In this document: positions 36,509-45,730 of the stretch, in pieces
Position numbering within the stretch: position 1 is the stretch's first letter
How the letters are laid out: each line of letters begins with the position of its first letter
Assembly (NCBI GenBank): GCA_041390125.1
Contig: JAWKQN010000008.1
Coordinates: 62,001 to 126,000 of the forward strand
From: Gemmatimonadota bacterium
GTDB lineage: Bacteria; Gemmatimonadota; Gemmatimonadetes; Longimicrobiales; Gaopeijiaceae
DNA: 64,000 nucleotides
Direction of reading: 5' to 3'
Notes under the pieces: generated by a model
Told to the model about the DNA's origin: nothing
Seen by the model: the letters and a program-made list of their open reading frames with translations, nothing else
Databases searched by the model: none
Made by a program: the position numbers and the translations under genes

Positions 36509-37249
36509 CTACGACGTCACGGACACCGCCAGCCCGCACATCTGACCCACGTAGCTGAAGGACGAGCTGCTCTGGCTCCCCTGCACCGTGGTGGCCGACT
36601 GCATCTGGATGGAGACCGAGCACTGGCCGGAGCGGCTTCCCGAGCTCCAGGAGAAGCTGCCGGACCAGTCGCCGTCCCAGGTGGTGTGGGAGCTGCTGAG
36701 GGTGGTCCCCCCCGTCAGCGCCCGCAGATCGATGTCGCCGCCCAGGTCGATGTCGAAGGACAGGCCGGGCGACGCGTCGAACGTCCACACCCGGCCCTGC
36801 GAGTCGCGGGTGGCGCAGGACTGGTAGCGCGTCTCCACCTCCAGGTGGCCACCCCACGTGGACTGGGCGCTGTACAGCGTGTCGGGGTGGTGGTTGACCC
36901 GGGTGTCGGTGACGATGCGCATCGAGTCCGCATTGGCCACCTCCACGCTCCCGCCCGCGGGACAGGCCGCGGACGCCTGCGAGGTGTCCGCAAGGATGGT
37001 GACCTGCGGCACGGCGGCCGGTCCGCCCCGGGCCCCGGCGGTGGGGCTCGGAGCCGATGGGGACGGCGTGTAGATGGACAGCAGCATGCTCATGACCACC
37101 GCGGCCTCCGCCTGGCTGAGGTCGTTGGCCTCGGGGTCGGTCCCACCGGAGTCGCCTCCACAAGCGGCCAGCACCGCGACCACACCCGCACAGGCCACCC
37201 ACCGCCACCGCCCCCAGGTGCTGCGTTCCACCGCTCCCCTGCCTGCCAT
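36509..37249 (-). CDS. Lipoprotein of unknown function
   Basis: The 246-residue protein starts MAGRGAVERSTWGRWRWVACAG and has lipobox LAACGG. The mature region has a Pro/Ser-rich stretch then a strand-rich region (TDTRVNHHPDTLYSAQSTWG and GDWSGSFSWSSGSRSGQCSV) with a CSVSI-Q pattern near the end. No family recognised. The start at 37249 is the ATG that opens the signal peptide; the frame above it is a shadow. Confidence 0.7.
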   Translation of the reverse strand: MAGRGAVERSTWGRWRWVACAGVVAVLAACGGDSGGTDPEANDLSQAEAAVVMSMLLSIYTPSPSAPSPTAGARGGPAAVPQVTILADTSQASAACPAGGSVEVANADSMRIVTDTRVNHHPDTLYSAQSTWGGHLEVETRYQSCATRDSQGRVWTFDASPGLSFDIDLGGDIDLRALTGGTTLSSSHTTWDGDWSGSFSWSSGSRSGQCSVSIQMQSATTVQGSQSSSSFSYVGQMCGLAVSVTS

Positions 37250-37350
37250 CCGTCCGCTCCCGCTCGAGACGTGGGGCCGACGTGACGCCGGACCCGCCAC
37301 CGCGCTGTACGCAAACGCGGGGGGGAATCCGTCATGGGCGACGGCCCGGG

Positions 37351-38283
37351 CTACGCTCTCTCCGCCCGGTACACCCGGTAGCGGCCGTCGTCCGCCAGCA
37401 CCTGATGCGCTCCGAAGGCGCGATCGAGCGCGTCCTGGACGGGCAGGAAGCGGTTGCACACCAGGGTGAGCGTCCCGCCCGCCGTCAGGCGGGCAGGGGC
37501 GTCCCGGACGAGGCGCTCGGTGATGGTGTGGTCGGTGTCCACGCCGCGGTGGAACGGCGGATTGGACACGATGCTGGTGAAGACGCCGTCGGACGGGAAC
37601 ACGTCTGCGGGTTCGACCCGCACATCGACGCCGTTCAGGGCCGCCGTGCGGCGGGCCGCCACCACGGCGAACGCATCGGCATCCACCAGTGTGGCCGCGG
37701 AGGTGCCCTGGAGTGCGTACCAGACCCCGAGCACGCCCGCGCCACACCCCACGTCCAGCAGGGGGCCGGTCAGCCGGGGGCAGGCCTGCAGCAGCAGGCG
37801 GGTGCCGTCGTCCAGGCGCCCGTGGCTGAAGACGCCCGGCAGGGACGCCACGGTCAGGGACACTTCCCCGGGCGTGAGCGTCCACGAGGTGATCCAGGCG
37901 TCGACGTCGGGAGCGGATCCTCCCCGTGCCCGGGCCATGAGCAGCCGCGCGTGCCTGCCCACTTCGGTGCGGTCGGGCTCGGCCACCGCCCGCAGATCGT
38001 CCGCCGCCGACTCGATGCCGGTCCGGCGCGCGCCCACCACCCACAGCGGCGCCCCCGGCGGGAGCGCGCCGGCCACGAGTGCGAGCATCATGCGGATCCG
38101 CTCGCGGCCCTTGGGCAGGAAGACGAGCGCGGCCTCCGCATCCAGGTCCGGAGCCGGGGCCACGCCGAAGTGGGCCGCGCGGCGCTCCGCAACCAGGGCG
38201 GCGTGCGTGGGCCAGTGCGTCGAGTGCCACAGCGCCTCGTCCACGCCGAGGCGACCGGCCGCGGCGCCGGAGGGCACATCCAC
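37351..38283 (-). CDS. RsmC-type 16S rRNA m2G methyltransferase
   Basis: E. coli RsmC methylates G1207 of 16S rRNA using S-adenosylmethionine. The same plan is visible here: a degenerate N-terminal domain (AALVFLPKGRERIRMMLALV, PLWVVGARRTGIESA), then the catalytic domain with LLDVGCGAGVLGVWYALQG, and the base-binding motif SNPPFHRG near residue 236. The 310-residue version starts with GTG at 38283. Family-like sequence continues upstream (ALAARWLPELAGRRLLVVDV), so the real start may be a few tens of bases earlier, overlapping the pseudouridine synthase gene. It may be RsmC or the related RlmG. Confidence 0.85.
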   Translation of the reverse strand: MDVPSGAAAGRLGVDEALWHSTHWPTHAALVAERRAAHFGVAPAPDLDAEAALVFLPKGRERIRMMLALVAGALPPGAPLWVVGARRTGIESAADDLRAVAEPDRTEVGRHARLLMARARGGSAPDVDAWITSWTLTPGEVSLTVASLPGVFSHGRLDDGTRLLLQACPRLTGPLLDVGCGAGVLGVWYALQGTSAATLVDADAFAVVAARRTAALNGVDVRVEPADVFPSDGVFTSIVSNPPFHRGVDTDHTITERLVRDAPARLTAGGTLTLVCNRFLPVQDALDRAFGAHQVLADDGRYRVYRAERA

Positions 38284-38347
38284 GACCAGGAGCCGGCGCC
38301 CCGCCAGCTCGGGCAGCCAACGCGCAGCCAGCGCGACCGGGTCCGCC

Positions 38348-39190
38348 TCAACCCGCGCCAGGATCCACCTCCCGCACGTCGGGCTCGGCCGGCGGAGACG
38401 GCAGCCCCATCCGCGCGTAGGCGGCCGCCACCTCCGCGTCGTCCAGACGCCGCAGATGCGCTCCGCGCAGGTCCTCCAGGCGGAAGTCCCCGTATGCGAT
38501 GCGGCGCAGCTCCGTGACGTGCGCGCCGGCAGCCGCGAAGAGCCGTCGCACCTCGTGGTACTTGCCCTCCGTCAAGACGACGTCCCAGACGCCTTCCTCC
38601 ACCGGCTCGATCCCCGTGGGCCGCGGGCGGTGTCCGTCCGCAAGCGCGAGCTCGCCTTCCCGCAGCGCAGCGAGCGCCGCTTCGTCCGGCTGGCCCTGCA
38701 GGACGGCCCGGTACACGCGGGGCACGGCACGCTTGGGGTGGGTCAGGCGCTGCACGACGCCCCCGTCCGCAGTCAGGAGCAGCAGCCCGCTCGTGGCGCG
38801 GTCCAACCGGCCCACCGGGTGGACCCGGGAGCGCAGCGCGTGCGGGAGCCCATCGAACACCGTGGGAGCGCCGTGCTCGTTCCGGCGTGAGGTCACGGCC
38901 CCGACCGGCTTGTCCAGGAGAACCAGCGGAGGGAGCGCCGCGCGAGCCTCGATCACGACGCCCTCGAACTCGAGGCGCTGCCACCGCCCATCGAGCACGA
39001 GCGCGGTCTCGAGGGGCACGCGCCGCTCCCCCAGGTGCGCCCAGCCGCGATGACGACGCAGCCGGCTGCCGGTCCACCGGCCGGTCCGCGCAAACAGCTC
39101 GCGCACACGCACGGTGATCGCGCAGGCGGGATTCGCGTCCGCGGTCAGCGTCCCCCCTCCGGTGCTCGTGCCCCGGGCGGGTGCGCCCAT
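38348..39190 (-). CDS. RsuA/RluB-family pseudouridine synthase
   Basis: This is an rRNA pseudouridine synthase. The catalytic motif GRLDRATSGLLLLTADG holds the essential Asp. Other family stretches are VLLDKPVGAVTSRRNEHGAPTV, PKRAVPRVYRAVLQG, and VVLTEGKYHEVRRLFAAAGAHV. An S4-like RNA-binding region precedes it (VRVRELFARTGRWTGSRLRR) but is degenerate. The ATG at 39190 gives 280 residues; a GTG near 39112 is also possible, since the first 25 residues look non-conserved. It is followed by the RsmC-type gene, so two rRNA modifying enzymes are adjacent. Confidence 0.88.
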   Translation of the reverse strand: MGAPARGTSTGGGTLTADANPACAITVRVRELFARTGRWTGSRLRRHRGWAHLGERRVPLETALVLDGRWQRLEFEGVVIEARAALPPLVLLDKPVGAVTSRRNEHGAPTVFDGLPHALRSRVHPVGRLDRATSGLLLLTADGGVVQRLTHPKRAVPRVYRAVLQGQPDEAALAALREGELALADGHRPRPTGIEPVEEGVWDVVLTEGKYHEVRRLFAAAGAHVTELRRIAYGDFRLEDLRGAHLRRLDDAEVAAAYARMGLPSPPAEPDVREVDPGAG

Positions 39191-39487
39191 CCGTCCCTCG
39201 CGGCTCGCGCCCCGCACCCGGGCTCGGCCCCCTGGGCCACACTGTGCATGCTCGTCTTGCTCGATCTGCGGAAGAGGCGCGGCGCGGGCGACGCGCCAGC
39301 GCGGCCCAAGCTCGTCGGCGGCGCGGCCGACTGTCAACGCGCCGCTCGGTCGTGCTCGCGGCCACCGGCCGGTGCCGCGCGCGCGTCCGGCGTCCCGCCG
39401 CGAGGCCCGTGCGATTGCCGCTCCCGGCACGCCCGTTCATGTTGGGCACCCGTCCACCACCTCCTCCGTCCTTCCGACCGACGCGCC

Positions 39488-41347
39488 ATGAACCCGCTGC
39501 TCCTGACCGCGCTCCTGCTGCTTCCCCAGGTCGACACGCTCCCCGTCCCGGACGCCTACCGCGCCGCGTTGGAGGCCGGGACCCGGACCCGCACGGGCGC
39601 GCCCGGTCCGGCCTACTGGACCAACACGGTGGAGTACGCGATCGAGACTGCCATCGACCCGGCATCCGCGCGCGTGAGCGGCAGCGAGGTGATCACGTAC
39701 CACAACCGCTCGCCCCAGGAGCTGCGCCAGGTCGCGCTCAACCTGGGCCAGAACGTCTTCGCGCCCGGCAACCCGCGGAACCGCAGCGTCCCGGTGACGG
39801 GCGGCTTCGCGCTCGGGCGCATCGTGCTGCAGGGCACGCCGGTGACCCACCTCCCGTTCAATCCCAGCGTCGGCACCACCCACCTGCTGCTGCCCCTGCG
39901 GGAGGCCGTGCCGCCCGGCGGCAGCGTCCAGGTCGAGATCGACTGGAGCTTCGAGGTGCCGGAAGGCACGTTCCGGATGGGGCGCGAGGGACGCGAGGTC
40001 TACTACCTGGCGCAGTGGTATCCGCAGATCGCCGTGTACGACGATCTGCACGGGTGGGCTCGGGCTCCCTACCTGGGCGACGGCGAGTTCTACCTGGACT
40101 ACGGCACCTTCGACGTGCGCATCTCCGCTCCGGTGGGCTGGTTGGTGAGCGCCAGCGGCGAGCTGCAGAACCCCGACGAGGTGCTGACGGCCTCGGCGCG
40201 GGCGCGGCTGGCGGATCTCGCACCGGACGCGATCACACAGGTGGTCACGCGCGACGATCGCGACCAGGGCCGCATGACGGCTTCGTCCCCCACGGGCACC
40301 CTGACCTGGCACTACCGCGCCGAGGACGTGCGCGACTTCGCCTGGGGCACGTCGGACCGCTACGTCTGGGATGCGACGCTGGCGTCGTGGACCGGTCCGG
40401 ACGGACAACCCGGTTCGTCGCGGATCCACACGTTCTACCGGCCCGAGCAGCCGCAGTGGGACCACTCCGCCGAGTATGCCCGCCACGCCATCGAGAACCA
40501 CTCCTACTGGTATTCCTATCCCTGGCCCCAGATGACCGTGAACGAGGGCGTGATCGGGGGCGGGATGGAGTATCCGATGATCACGATCATCGGCGGGGGG
40601 CGCACGCCCGAGTCGCTCTACGGCGTGATCGCGCACGAGCTCGGCCACATGTGGTGGCCGATGGTCGTGGGCACCAACGAGAAGGCCCACGCCTGGATGG
40701 ACGAGGGGCTGGCTTCGTTCGCGGAGGACCGCACCGCGCCCATGCTCTTCCCCGAGCTGGACGCCGGCCTCAACACGATGAACGGCTACCTGCGCGTCGC
40801 CGGGCAGGACGTCGAGACCGAGTCCATGCGCCCCGCCGACCTCTACGGCCCGTTCGGCAACCGGGGGCTGGCCAGCTACGGCAAGCCGGCCACGGGGTTC
40901 CGGATGCTGCGGTTCATCCTGGGCCCGGAGACGTTCGATCGCGCGTTGCGCGAGTACACGCGGCGATGGGCGTTCAAGCACCCGCACCCGCTCGACCTGT
41001 TCTGGACCTTCGAGGACGTGAGCGGGCAGGACCTCGACTGGTTCTTCCAGCCGTGGATGTACACGACGCGCGTGATCGACCAGGCCGTCGCGTCCGTCGA
41101 GACCCGTGACGGCCGCGCGCGCGTGGTGCTGGAGGACCGCGGCGAGATCCCGATGCCCGTCCACCTGGTGCTGGAGACGGGGGAGGGACGGGCACCGGTG
41201 GTGGTCGACGCACCGGTGGGACGGTGGGAGGCGGGGCGGCTCACCCTGGACGTGGCGGTCCCGGCTCCCGTGACCCGCGCCGTGCTCGATCCCGAGCAGT
41301 GGCTGGCGGACGTCAATCGCGCCAACAACACCTGGGTGGCGCGCTGA
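39488..41347 (+). CDS. Secreted M1-family metallopeptidase
   Basis: The 619-residue protein has a short signal-like N-terminus (MNPLLLTALLLLPQVDTLPV). The zinc site is HELGH at residues 383-387 with Glu406 as third ligand (HExxH-x18-E). The exopeptidase motif is GGGMEYP just upstream of the site, the counterpart of GAMEN. Domain order is an N-terminal beta domain, catalytic domain, and a C-terminal strand domain (RVVLEDRGEIPMPVHLVLE). M1 enzymes are mostly aminopeptidases; lack of a longer C-terminal helical domain fits the smaller bacterial members. It should release N-terminal amino acids from peptides outside the cell. Confidence 0.9.
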   Translation: MNPLLLTALLLLPQVDTLPVPDAYRAALEAGTRTRTGAPGPAYWTNTVEYAIETAIDPASARVSGSEVITYHNRSPQELRQVALNLGQNVFAPGNPRNRSVPVTGGFALGRIVLQGTPVTHLPFNPSVGTTHLLLPLREAVPPGGSVQVEIDWSFEVPEGTFRMGREGREVYYLAQWYPQIAVYDDLHGWARAPYLGDGEFYLDYGTFDVRISAPVGWLVSASGELQNPDEVLTASARARLADLAPDAITQVVTRDDRDQGRMTASSPTGTLTWHYRAEDVRDFAWGTSDRYVWDATLASWTGPDGQPGSSRIHTFYRPEQPQWDHSAEYARHAIENHSYWYSYPWPQMTVNEGVIGGGMEYPMITIIGGGRTPESLYGVIAHELGHMWWPMVVGTNEKAHAWMDEGLASFAEDRTAPMLFPELDAGLNTMNGYLRVAGQDVETESMRPADLYGPFGNRGLASYGKPATGFRMLRFILGPETFDRALREYTRRWAFKHPHPLDLFWTFEDVSGQDLDWFFQPWMYTTRVIDQAVASVETRDGRARVVLEDRGEIPMPVHLVLETGEGRAPVVVDAPVGRWEAGRLTLDVAVPAPVTRAVLDPEQWLADVNRANNTWVAR

Positions 41348-41379
41348 GCGGGACGAGGATCGCGGCGGGTCGCGGCGCC

Positions 41380-43077
41380 TCAGGAGGCCGGTTCGGTTCC
41401 CCTCGTCCGCTCGCGCGCGAAGCACCAGCGCGCAGCCAGGGTGCCCCGGTCGTCCAGGCGCCAGGTCGCCCGACCGCCCGACGCCGCCAGGGCCGCGAGC
41501 AGCCCCTCACGCTCCGGGGGCAGGGCGTCGATCATGAAGGTCCACGCGCAGGGGTCGGCCGCGGTGCGGATGCGCGCCGCCTCGGTGCGCGCCCAGTCGG
41601 GATCGAGCGACGTCACCGGGTGCTGGTCCCGCTCGCGCATGGCGCTCGAGCGCGCCAGCAACACGGGCCCACCTCCGTCCCGCCACGTGAGCAGGGGCTC
41701 GGTCTGCGCGTCCACGGGTCGCATCACCGAGTCGTTGCGATAGAGCGGCCCGCCGGGCGAGGACGCGAGCAGCAGCGCCCGTAGCGCGGCTCCGTCCTCG
41801 GGTGTGCGCACGCGCTCCGCGAGGTACTCCGCCGAACCGCGGACGTGCACCCAGACGGGCTCGTCCGGCTTCCGCTGATGGTCGAGCTCGGCCAGCACGC
41901 GATCGGCGATCCGATCGTGGGCCGGCGAATGCGACTGGTAGTACGCCCAGCGGGCCCGGGGCCCGAACGCCACCGCCCACAGGAGCAGCACGACCGCGGG
42001 GGTCACCCACCCCGTGCGGCGCGGGAGCAGCAGGAAGACCCCGGCGGCCAACAGCACCGTGTACGACGGCAGGATCCACATCCACAGCCGAGGCGCCATC
42101 GGGAACCGATGGGCCGCCGAGGCCGCGAGGCCGGCCAGCACGGGCACCAGCATCGCGAGGAGCAGGGCGCGCTGTCCGCGGCGCCACAGGTGCACCACAC
42201 CGGCACCGACGAGGACGACGGCGCCGGGAATCAGCCAGGGGGCCCGGACATCGCGTAGCCCGGGCGGAGGCACGAACGCGAGCTCGGCATAGAAGGCCAG
42301 GAAGCGCTGGACGTACCCGTCCGCGAGGCCGCGAAAGGCGAAGGAGCCCTCCCAGTAGTGCAGGGACCATGCGGTCTGGCTCGGGTTCTTCGTGAACAGG
42401 AAGGTGAGGCCGCTGCCCAGCAGCCAAGCCGCCGCGGCCGTCCAGACGGTCCGCTCCCGCAGGGCGCCGCGCCCGTGGTGGACGACCAGGGCGCAGAGAA
42501 CGCCCGCGCCGCAGAAGATCGCCGGAAGGGAGACCAGGGGCAGGAGGAACAGCGCCAGCGGAAGGGACCACCGCTCCCGGTGCCCGGACAGCACGCGGGC
42601 CGTCAACCACAGCAGCAGGGCGGCTGCGAAGATGTCGACGATGTACGGCTTCACTTCATTGCTGTACCGGATCAACCAGGGCATCGGGGCCAGCACCGCC
42701 AGCACGAGAAGCGGCGCACCCCTCCCCACCAGCATACGCGCCAACGACACCATGATGAACAGCAGCAGGATGCCGGTGACCAACGACACGGTACGCAGGC
42801 TGGTCTCCGAGGGACCGGTGAGCAGGAAGCTCCCCCGCACCAGCGCCAGGTAGAGCGGCGGCGCCACCTGGGCCAGGTCCAGGTCGCGGAACAGATCCGT
42901 GAAGCCGCGCGACATCACGTTGAGTGCGAGCGATGCCTCGTCCACCCAGAACGAGCGCCGCTCCAGCGCATCGGCCAGACGGAAGCCGATCCCGAGGGCC
43001 AGCGTGAGGAGCGTCGCGAGCCGGAGAGGGTCGATCCCGGCGGGGGGGCGCAGTCGCGGGCGCTCGTTCCCCGCCAT
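41380..43077 (-). CDS. GT-C (GT39/GT83-like) membrane protein
   Basis: This 565-residue protein has about ten membrane segments. Early in the sequence is RSFWVDEASLALNVM, with the acidic pair (here DE) in the first outer loop that marks GT-C glycosyltransferases using lipid-linked sugars. A further stretch is PWLIRYSNEVKPYIVDIFAA. A large soluble C-terminal domain follows from about residue 400. The donor and acceptor are not known. The ATG at 43077 begins 17 bases beyond the PepSY gene stop on the same strand, so these two may be co-transcribed. A similar protein lies at 49336. Confidence 0.85.
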   Translation of the reverse strand: MAGNERPRLRPPAGIDPLRLATLLTLALGIGFRLADALERRSFWVDEASLALNVMSRGFTDLFRDLDLAQVAPPLYLALVRGSFLLTGPSETSLRTVSLVTGILLLFIMVSLARMLVGRGAPLLVLAVLAPMPWLIRYSNEVKPYIVDIFAAALLLWLTARVLSGHRERWSLPLALFLLPLVSLPAIFCGAGVLCALVVHHGRGALRERTVWTAAAAWLLGSGLTFLFTKNPSQTAWSLHYWEGSFAFRGLADGYVQRFLAFYAELAFVPPPGLRDVRAPWLIPGAVVLVGAGVVHLWRRGQRALLLAMLVPVLAGLAASAAHRFPMAPRLWMWILPSYTVLLAAGVFLLLPRRTGWVTPAVVLLLWAVAFGPRARWAYYQSHSPAHDRIADRVLAELDHQRKPDEPVWVHVRGSAEYLAERVRTPEDGAALRALLLASSPGGPLYRNDSVMRPVDAQTEPLLTWRDGGGPVLLARSSAMRERDQHPVTSLDPDWARTEAARIRTAADPCAWTFMIDALPPEREGLLAALAASGGRATWRLDDRGTLAARWCFARERTRGTEPAS

Positions 43078-43094
43078 GGGCTCTTCGGATCCCG

Positions 43095-44378
43095 TCACCG
43101 CAGGGCGCGCTCCCGGCTCCGGCGGCGTGGGGGGTTCGCGGGCGCGGACGCGCCTGCGACCGGGGACGGCTCCGCCACTGCCGGGTGGGCGGACCCGCGC
43201 CGGCGTTGCAGCGCTCGTGCCAGACGCCGCAGCGCCAGGGCCAGCCCCGTCCACACCAGGACGACGCTGGCCAGGCTCACCAGGCCCGCCACCGTCTGAC
43301 CCACCACCCCCCAGTACTCGCCGGTATGCGCGAAGCGCAGGAAGGAGCGCGCCCGCCGGCCCGGGCTTCCGTCCGCGAACCCGGTCTCGGAGAGGATCCG
43401 CCCGGTGCTGGCCTGCACGTGGACCGTGCGCGCCAGCGACGGCTGACCTCGGGCCCCGGTGGACAACCGGACGTCGATGGACTCCCGGGCGGGCCCCGCG
43501 GGCACCGGGAGCGTGAGGGTCCGCCAGGTCGGCTCATGGGCGATGGCGGCCTGGAAGGCGCGATCCAGCGCCTCGCCTTCCGCCTCCGCCCCGGCGGCCG
43601 GCGCCTCGCCGTCCCGGTGGAGCTGCGGGTCGACTGCGCGCGCGGAGCCCGGCGCGCGGGCCGGGGCGGGAGCCGAACGGCCGGGGGGCTCCTCCCCGAG
43701 CGCCCGGTACACCAGGTCGCCCGCCCAGCGATAGGAGATGACCGCCCCCGACGCCACGATCAGGACCAGGGGCACGGCCGACCAGATGCCCAGGACGTGA
43801 TGCCAGTTGAAGTCGCGGGCCTTGCCGCGCAGCCCACGACGGAACCAGAGGACCGCTCGGACGTGCTGCCAGCTCCAGCGCCGCGGGAGCCACAGCACCA
43901 TCCCGCTCAGGACCAGGAACAGGAAGGCCAGGTTGCAGGCGCCCGTCAGCGCCCGCCCCAGCGCGCGGCCGTCCCCCTCCTGCCCCAGCCAGCGATGCCA
44001 CGCGCGCAAGCGCCCCACCCACTCCGCGGTCGCAGGCGCCGCGGTCCCGAGCACCGCGCCCGTGTAGGGGTCCAGATAGAGGCGGTCCGCCCCGGCACGC
44101 GCGACCACCGGCGCGTCCTCCCGCCGCTGGAACGCCAGGGTCGTGGGCTCGAAGGCTCCGAACGCGGAGGCTCCGCCGAGGCGCGCCCGCTCGAGCAGCG
44201 CGGCCGGACTCAGGGGTTGGGCGGGCGTGGATACCGGAAAGGCGCGGCGCTCCGCCCACTCCACCCACTGGGCTTCGTAGGTCAGGGCGACGCCCGTGAC
44301 GGACATGACCAGCACCACCGACCCCGCCACCACGCCCGCCGCCAGGTGCAACCAGAAGAGGATCCTGCGCACGCCCAC
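43095..44378 (-). CDS. PepSY-associated membrane protein
   Basis: This 427-residue protein has the PepSY_TM plan. It has an N-terminal helix (ILFWLHLAAGVVAGSVVLVMS), a periplasmic PepSY-like domain around residues 50 to 115, then further helices including GACNLAFLFLVLSGMVLWLPRR and VLGIWSAVPLVLIVASGAVI, and a last helix near GLVSLASVVLVWTGLALAL. Histidines WLHLAAG, AWHRWLG and NWHHVLG could bind heme. Family members are often iron-regulated and linked to ferric reduction or siderophore uptake. A GTG at 44378 is the best start, and a Fur-like palindrome lies 21 bases upstream. The C-terminal tail is basic. Confidence 0.88.
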   Translation of the reverse strand: MGVRRILFWLHLAAGVVAGSVVLVMSVTGVALTYEAQWVEWAERRAFPVSTPAQPLSPAALLERARLGGASAFGAFEPTTLAFQRREDAPVVARAGADRLYLDPYTGAVLGTAAPATAEWVGRLRAWHRWLGQEGDGRALGRALTGACNLAFLFLVLSGMVLWLPRRWSWQHVRAVLWFRRGLRGKARDFNWHHVLGIWSAVPLVLIVASGAVISYRWAGDLVYRALGEEPPGRSAPAPARAPGSARAVDPQLHRDGEAPAAGAEAEGEALDRAFQAAIAHEPTWRTLTLPVPAGPARESIDVRLSTGARGQPSLARTVHVQASTGRILSETGFADGSPGRRARSFLRFAHTGEYWGVVGQTVAGLVSLASVVLVWTGLALALRRLARALQRRRGSAHPAVAEPSPVAGASAPANPPRRRSRERALR

Positions 44379-44398
44379 CGCCCCGTTCGAATACGAGA

Positions 44399-44415
44399 TT
44401 GAGAACTGTTCTCAA
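44399..44415. promoter_or_regulatory. Fur-like 17-bp palindrome
   Basis: TTGAGAACTGTTCTCAA is a perfect inverted repeat around a central T. The core TGAGAAC-T-GTTCTCA has the 7-1-7 spacing of Fur boxes, with substitutions from TGATAAT. It ends 21 bases before the PepSY gene start codon on the reverse strand. It is a candidate iron-responsive operator. Confidence 0.6.
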
Positions 44416-44520
44416 CGACGGCGGGGAGTCTAGGGCGGTCCAGGCCCGAGCGCAATGGAGTCCACGGCGGACGCGCGCACCGCCGCGGGGATGAGCGGAG
44501 AGCGGGACGGAACGGGCGGC

Positions 44521-45561
44521 TCAGCGCCCCGCGCCCAGCTCCGTCCGCACGCGCGGCGCCACCTGCGTGCCCAGCAGCTCGATCGCGTGGAGGACCTGGG
44601 CATGGGCCATCGGGCCCACCGTGAGCTGCAGGAGGAAGCGGTCGTGGCGGAAGAGCGCGTGCTGATGGAGGATCTTCTCCACCACGGCGTCCGGATCCCC
44701 TACGAAGAGCGCGCCCCCCAGGGTGCACTCCGATTCGAAGTGGGCGCGGGTGATGGGCGGCCAGCCCCGCTCCCGCCCGATCCGGTTCATGGTCTCGGCG
44801 AAGGGCGGATACGCGGTGGTCCGGGCCTCGTCCGCGGAGTCGGCCAGGAAGCCGTGGGCGTTGATGCCGACCTTCAGGGAGGCGGGGGGATGTCCGGCCC
44901 GCGCACCCGCCTGACGGTAGAGTTCCACCACCGGCCGGAAGCGCTCGGCCGCGCCACCGATGATGGCCAACGCCAGCGGGAGACCCAGCGTCCCGGCGCG
45001 CGCCACCGAGGCGGGGGTGCCCCCCACGGCGATCCAGATCGGCAGCGGGTCCTGCTCCGGACGCGGGTACACGGCCTGCCCGGCGAGCGGGGCCCGGTGC
45101 CGACCCTGCCAGCGCACGGGCCCTTCCTGCCGCAGACGCAGGAGCAGGTCCAGCTTCTCGCTGAAGAGCGCATCGTAGTCGCCCAGATCGTAGCCGAAGA
45201 GCGGGAACGACTCCGTGAAGGAGCCCCGTCCCACCATGATCTCCGCGCGGCCACCCGACAGCAGGTCCAGCGTCGCGTACTGCTGGAAGACCCGGACCGG
45301 ATCGTCGGAGCTCAACACGGTGACGGCCGGCGTCAACCGGATGCGACGCGTGCGCGCCGCGCCCGCCGCCAGGACCACCGCCGGAGCCGAGACGGCGTAG
45401 TCCGGCCGGTGGTGCTCGCCGACGCCGTAGACGTCGAGCCCCACCCGGTCGGCGAGCTCGATCTCCTCGACCAGCTCGCGCAGCCGACGGCCGGGGTCGA
45501 CCGGCTGACCCGTATCCGGGTCCAGACGGACCTCGCCGAAGGTGTAGATGCCGATCTCCAT
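44521..45561 (-). CDS. LLM-class flavin-dependent monooxygenase
   Basis: This 346-residue luciferase-like enzyme starts MEIGIYTFGEVRLDPDTG. Family stretches are LADRVGLDVYGVGEHHRPDY, TLDLLSGGRAEIMVGRGSFT and FPLFGYDLGDYDALFSEKLD. LLM-class enzymes use reduced FMN or F420 to oxygenate small organic substrates; the substrate here is unknown. The cofactor cannot be decided. The 5' gap to the divergent amidohydrolase is 169 bases. Confidence 0.92.
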   Translation of the reverse strand: MEIGIYTFGEVRLDPDTGQPVDPGRRLRELVEEIELADRVGLDVYGVGEHHRPDYAVSAPAVVLAAGAARTRRIRLTPAVTVLSSDDPVRVFQQYATLDLLSGGRAEIMVGRGSFTESFPLFGYDLGDYDALFSEKLDLLLRLRQEGPVRWQGRHRAPLAGQAVYPRPEQDPLPIWIAVGGTPASVARAGTLGLPLALAIIGGAAERFRPVVELYRQAGARAGHPPASLKVGINAHGFLADSADEARTTAYPPFAETMNRIGRERGWPPITRAHFESECTLGGALFVGDPDAVVEKILHQHALFRHDRFLLQLTVGPMAHAQVLHAIELLGTQVAPRVRTELGAGR

Positions 45562-45730
45562 GGGGCGGTCCTGGCCGGGGTGGGAGGGAGGATCCGTACG
45601 ATGGACCCGGGTCGGGCCCCCGACCAGGGCGGGCCGGCGCTGCGCCCGGGTCCTCCCCCTCCGACCTTGCCCCCGGCCCGGGTCCGTGATAGGCGTATCG
45701 GCCTCCCGATCCCCGTGCAGAGAGGTCTCC

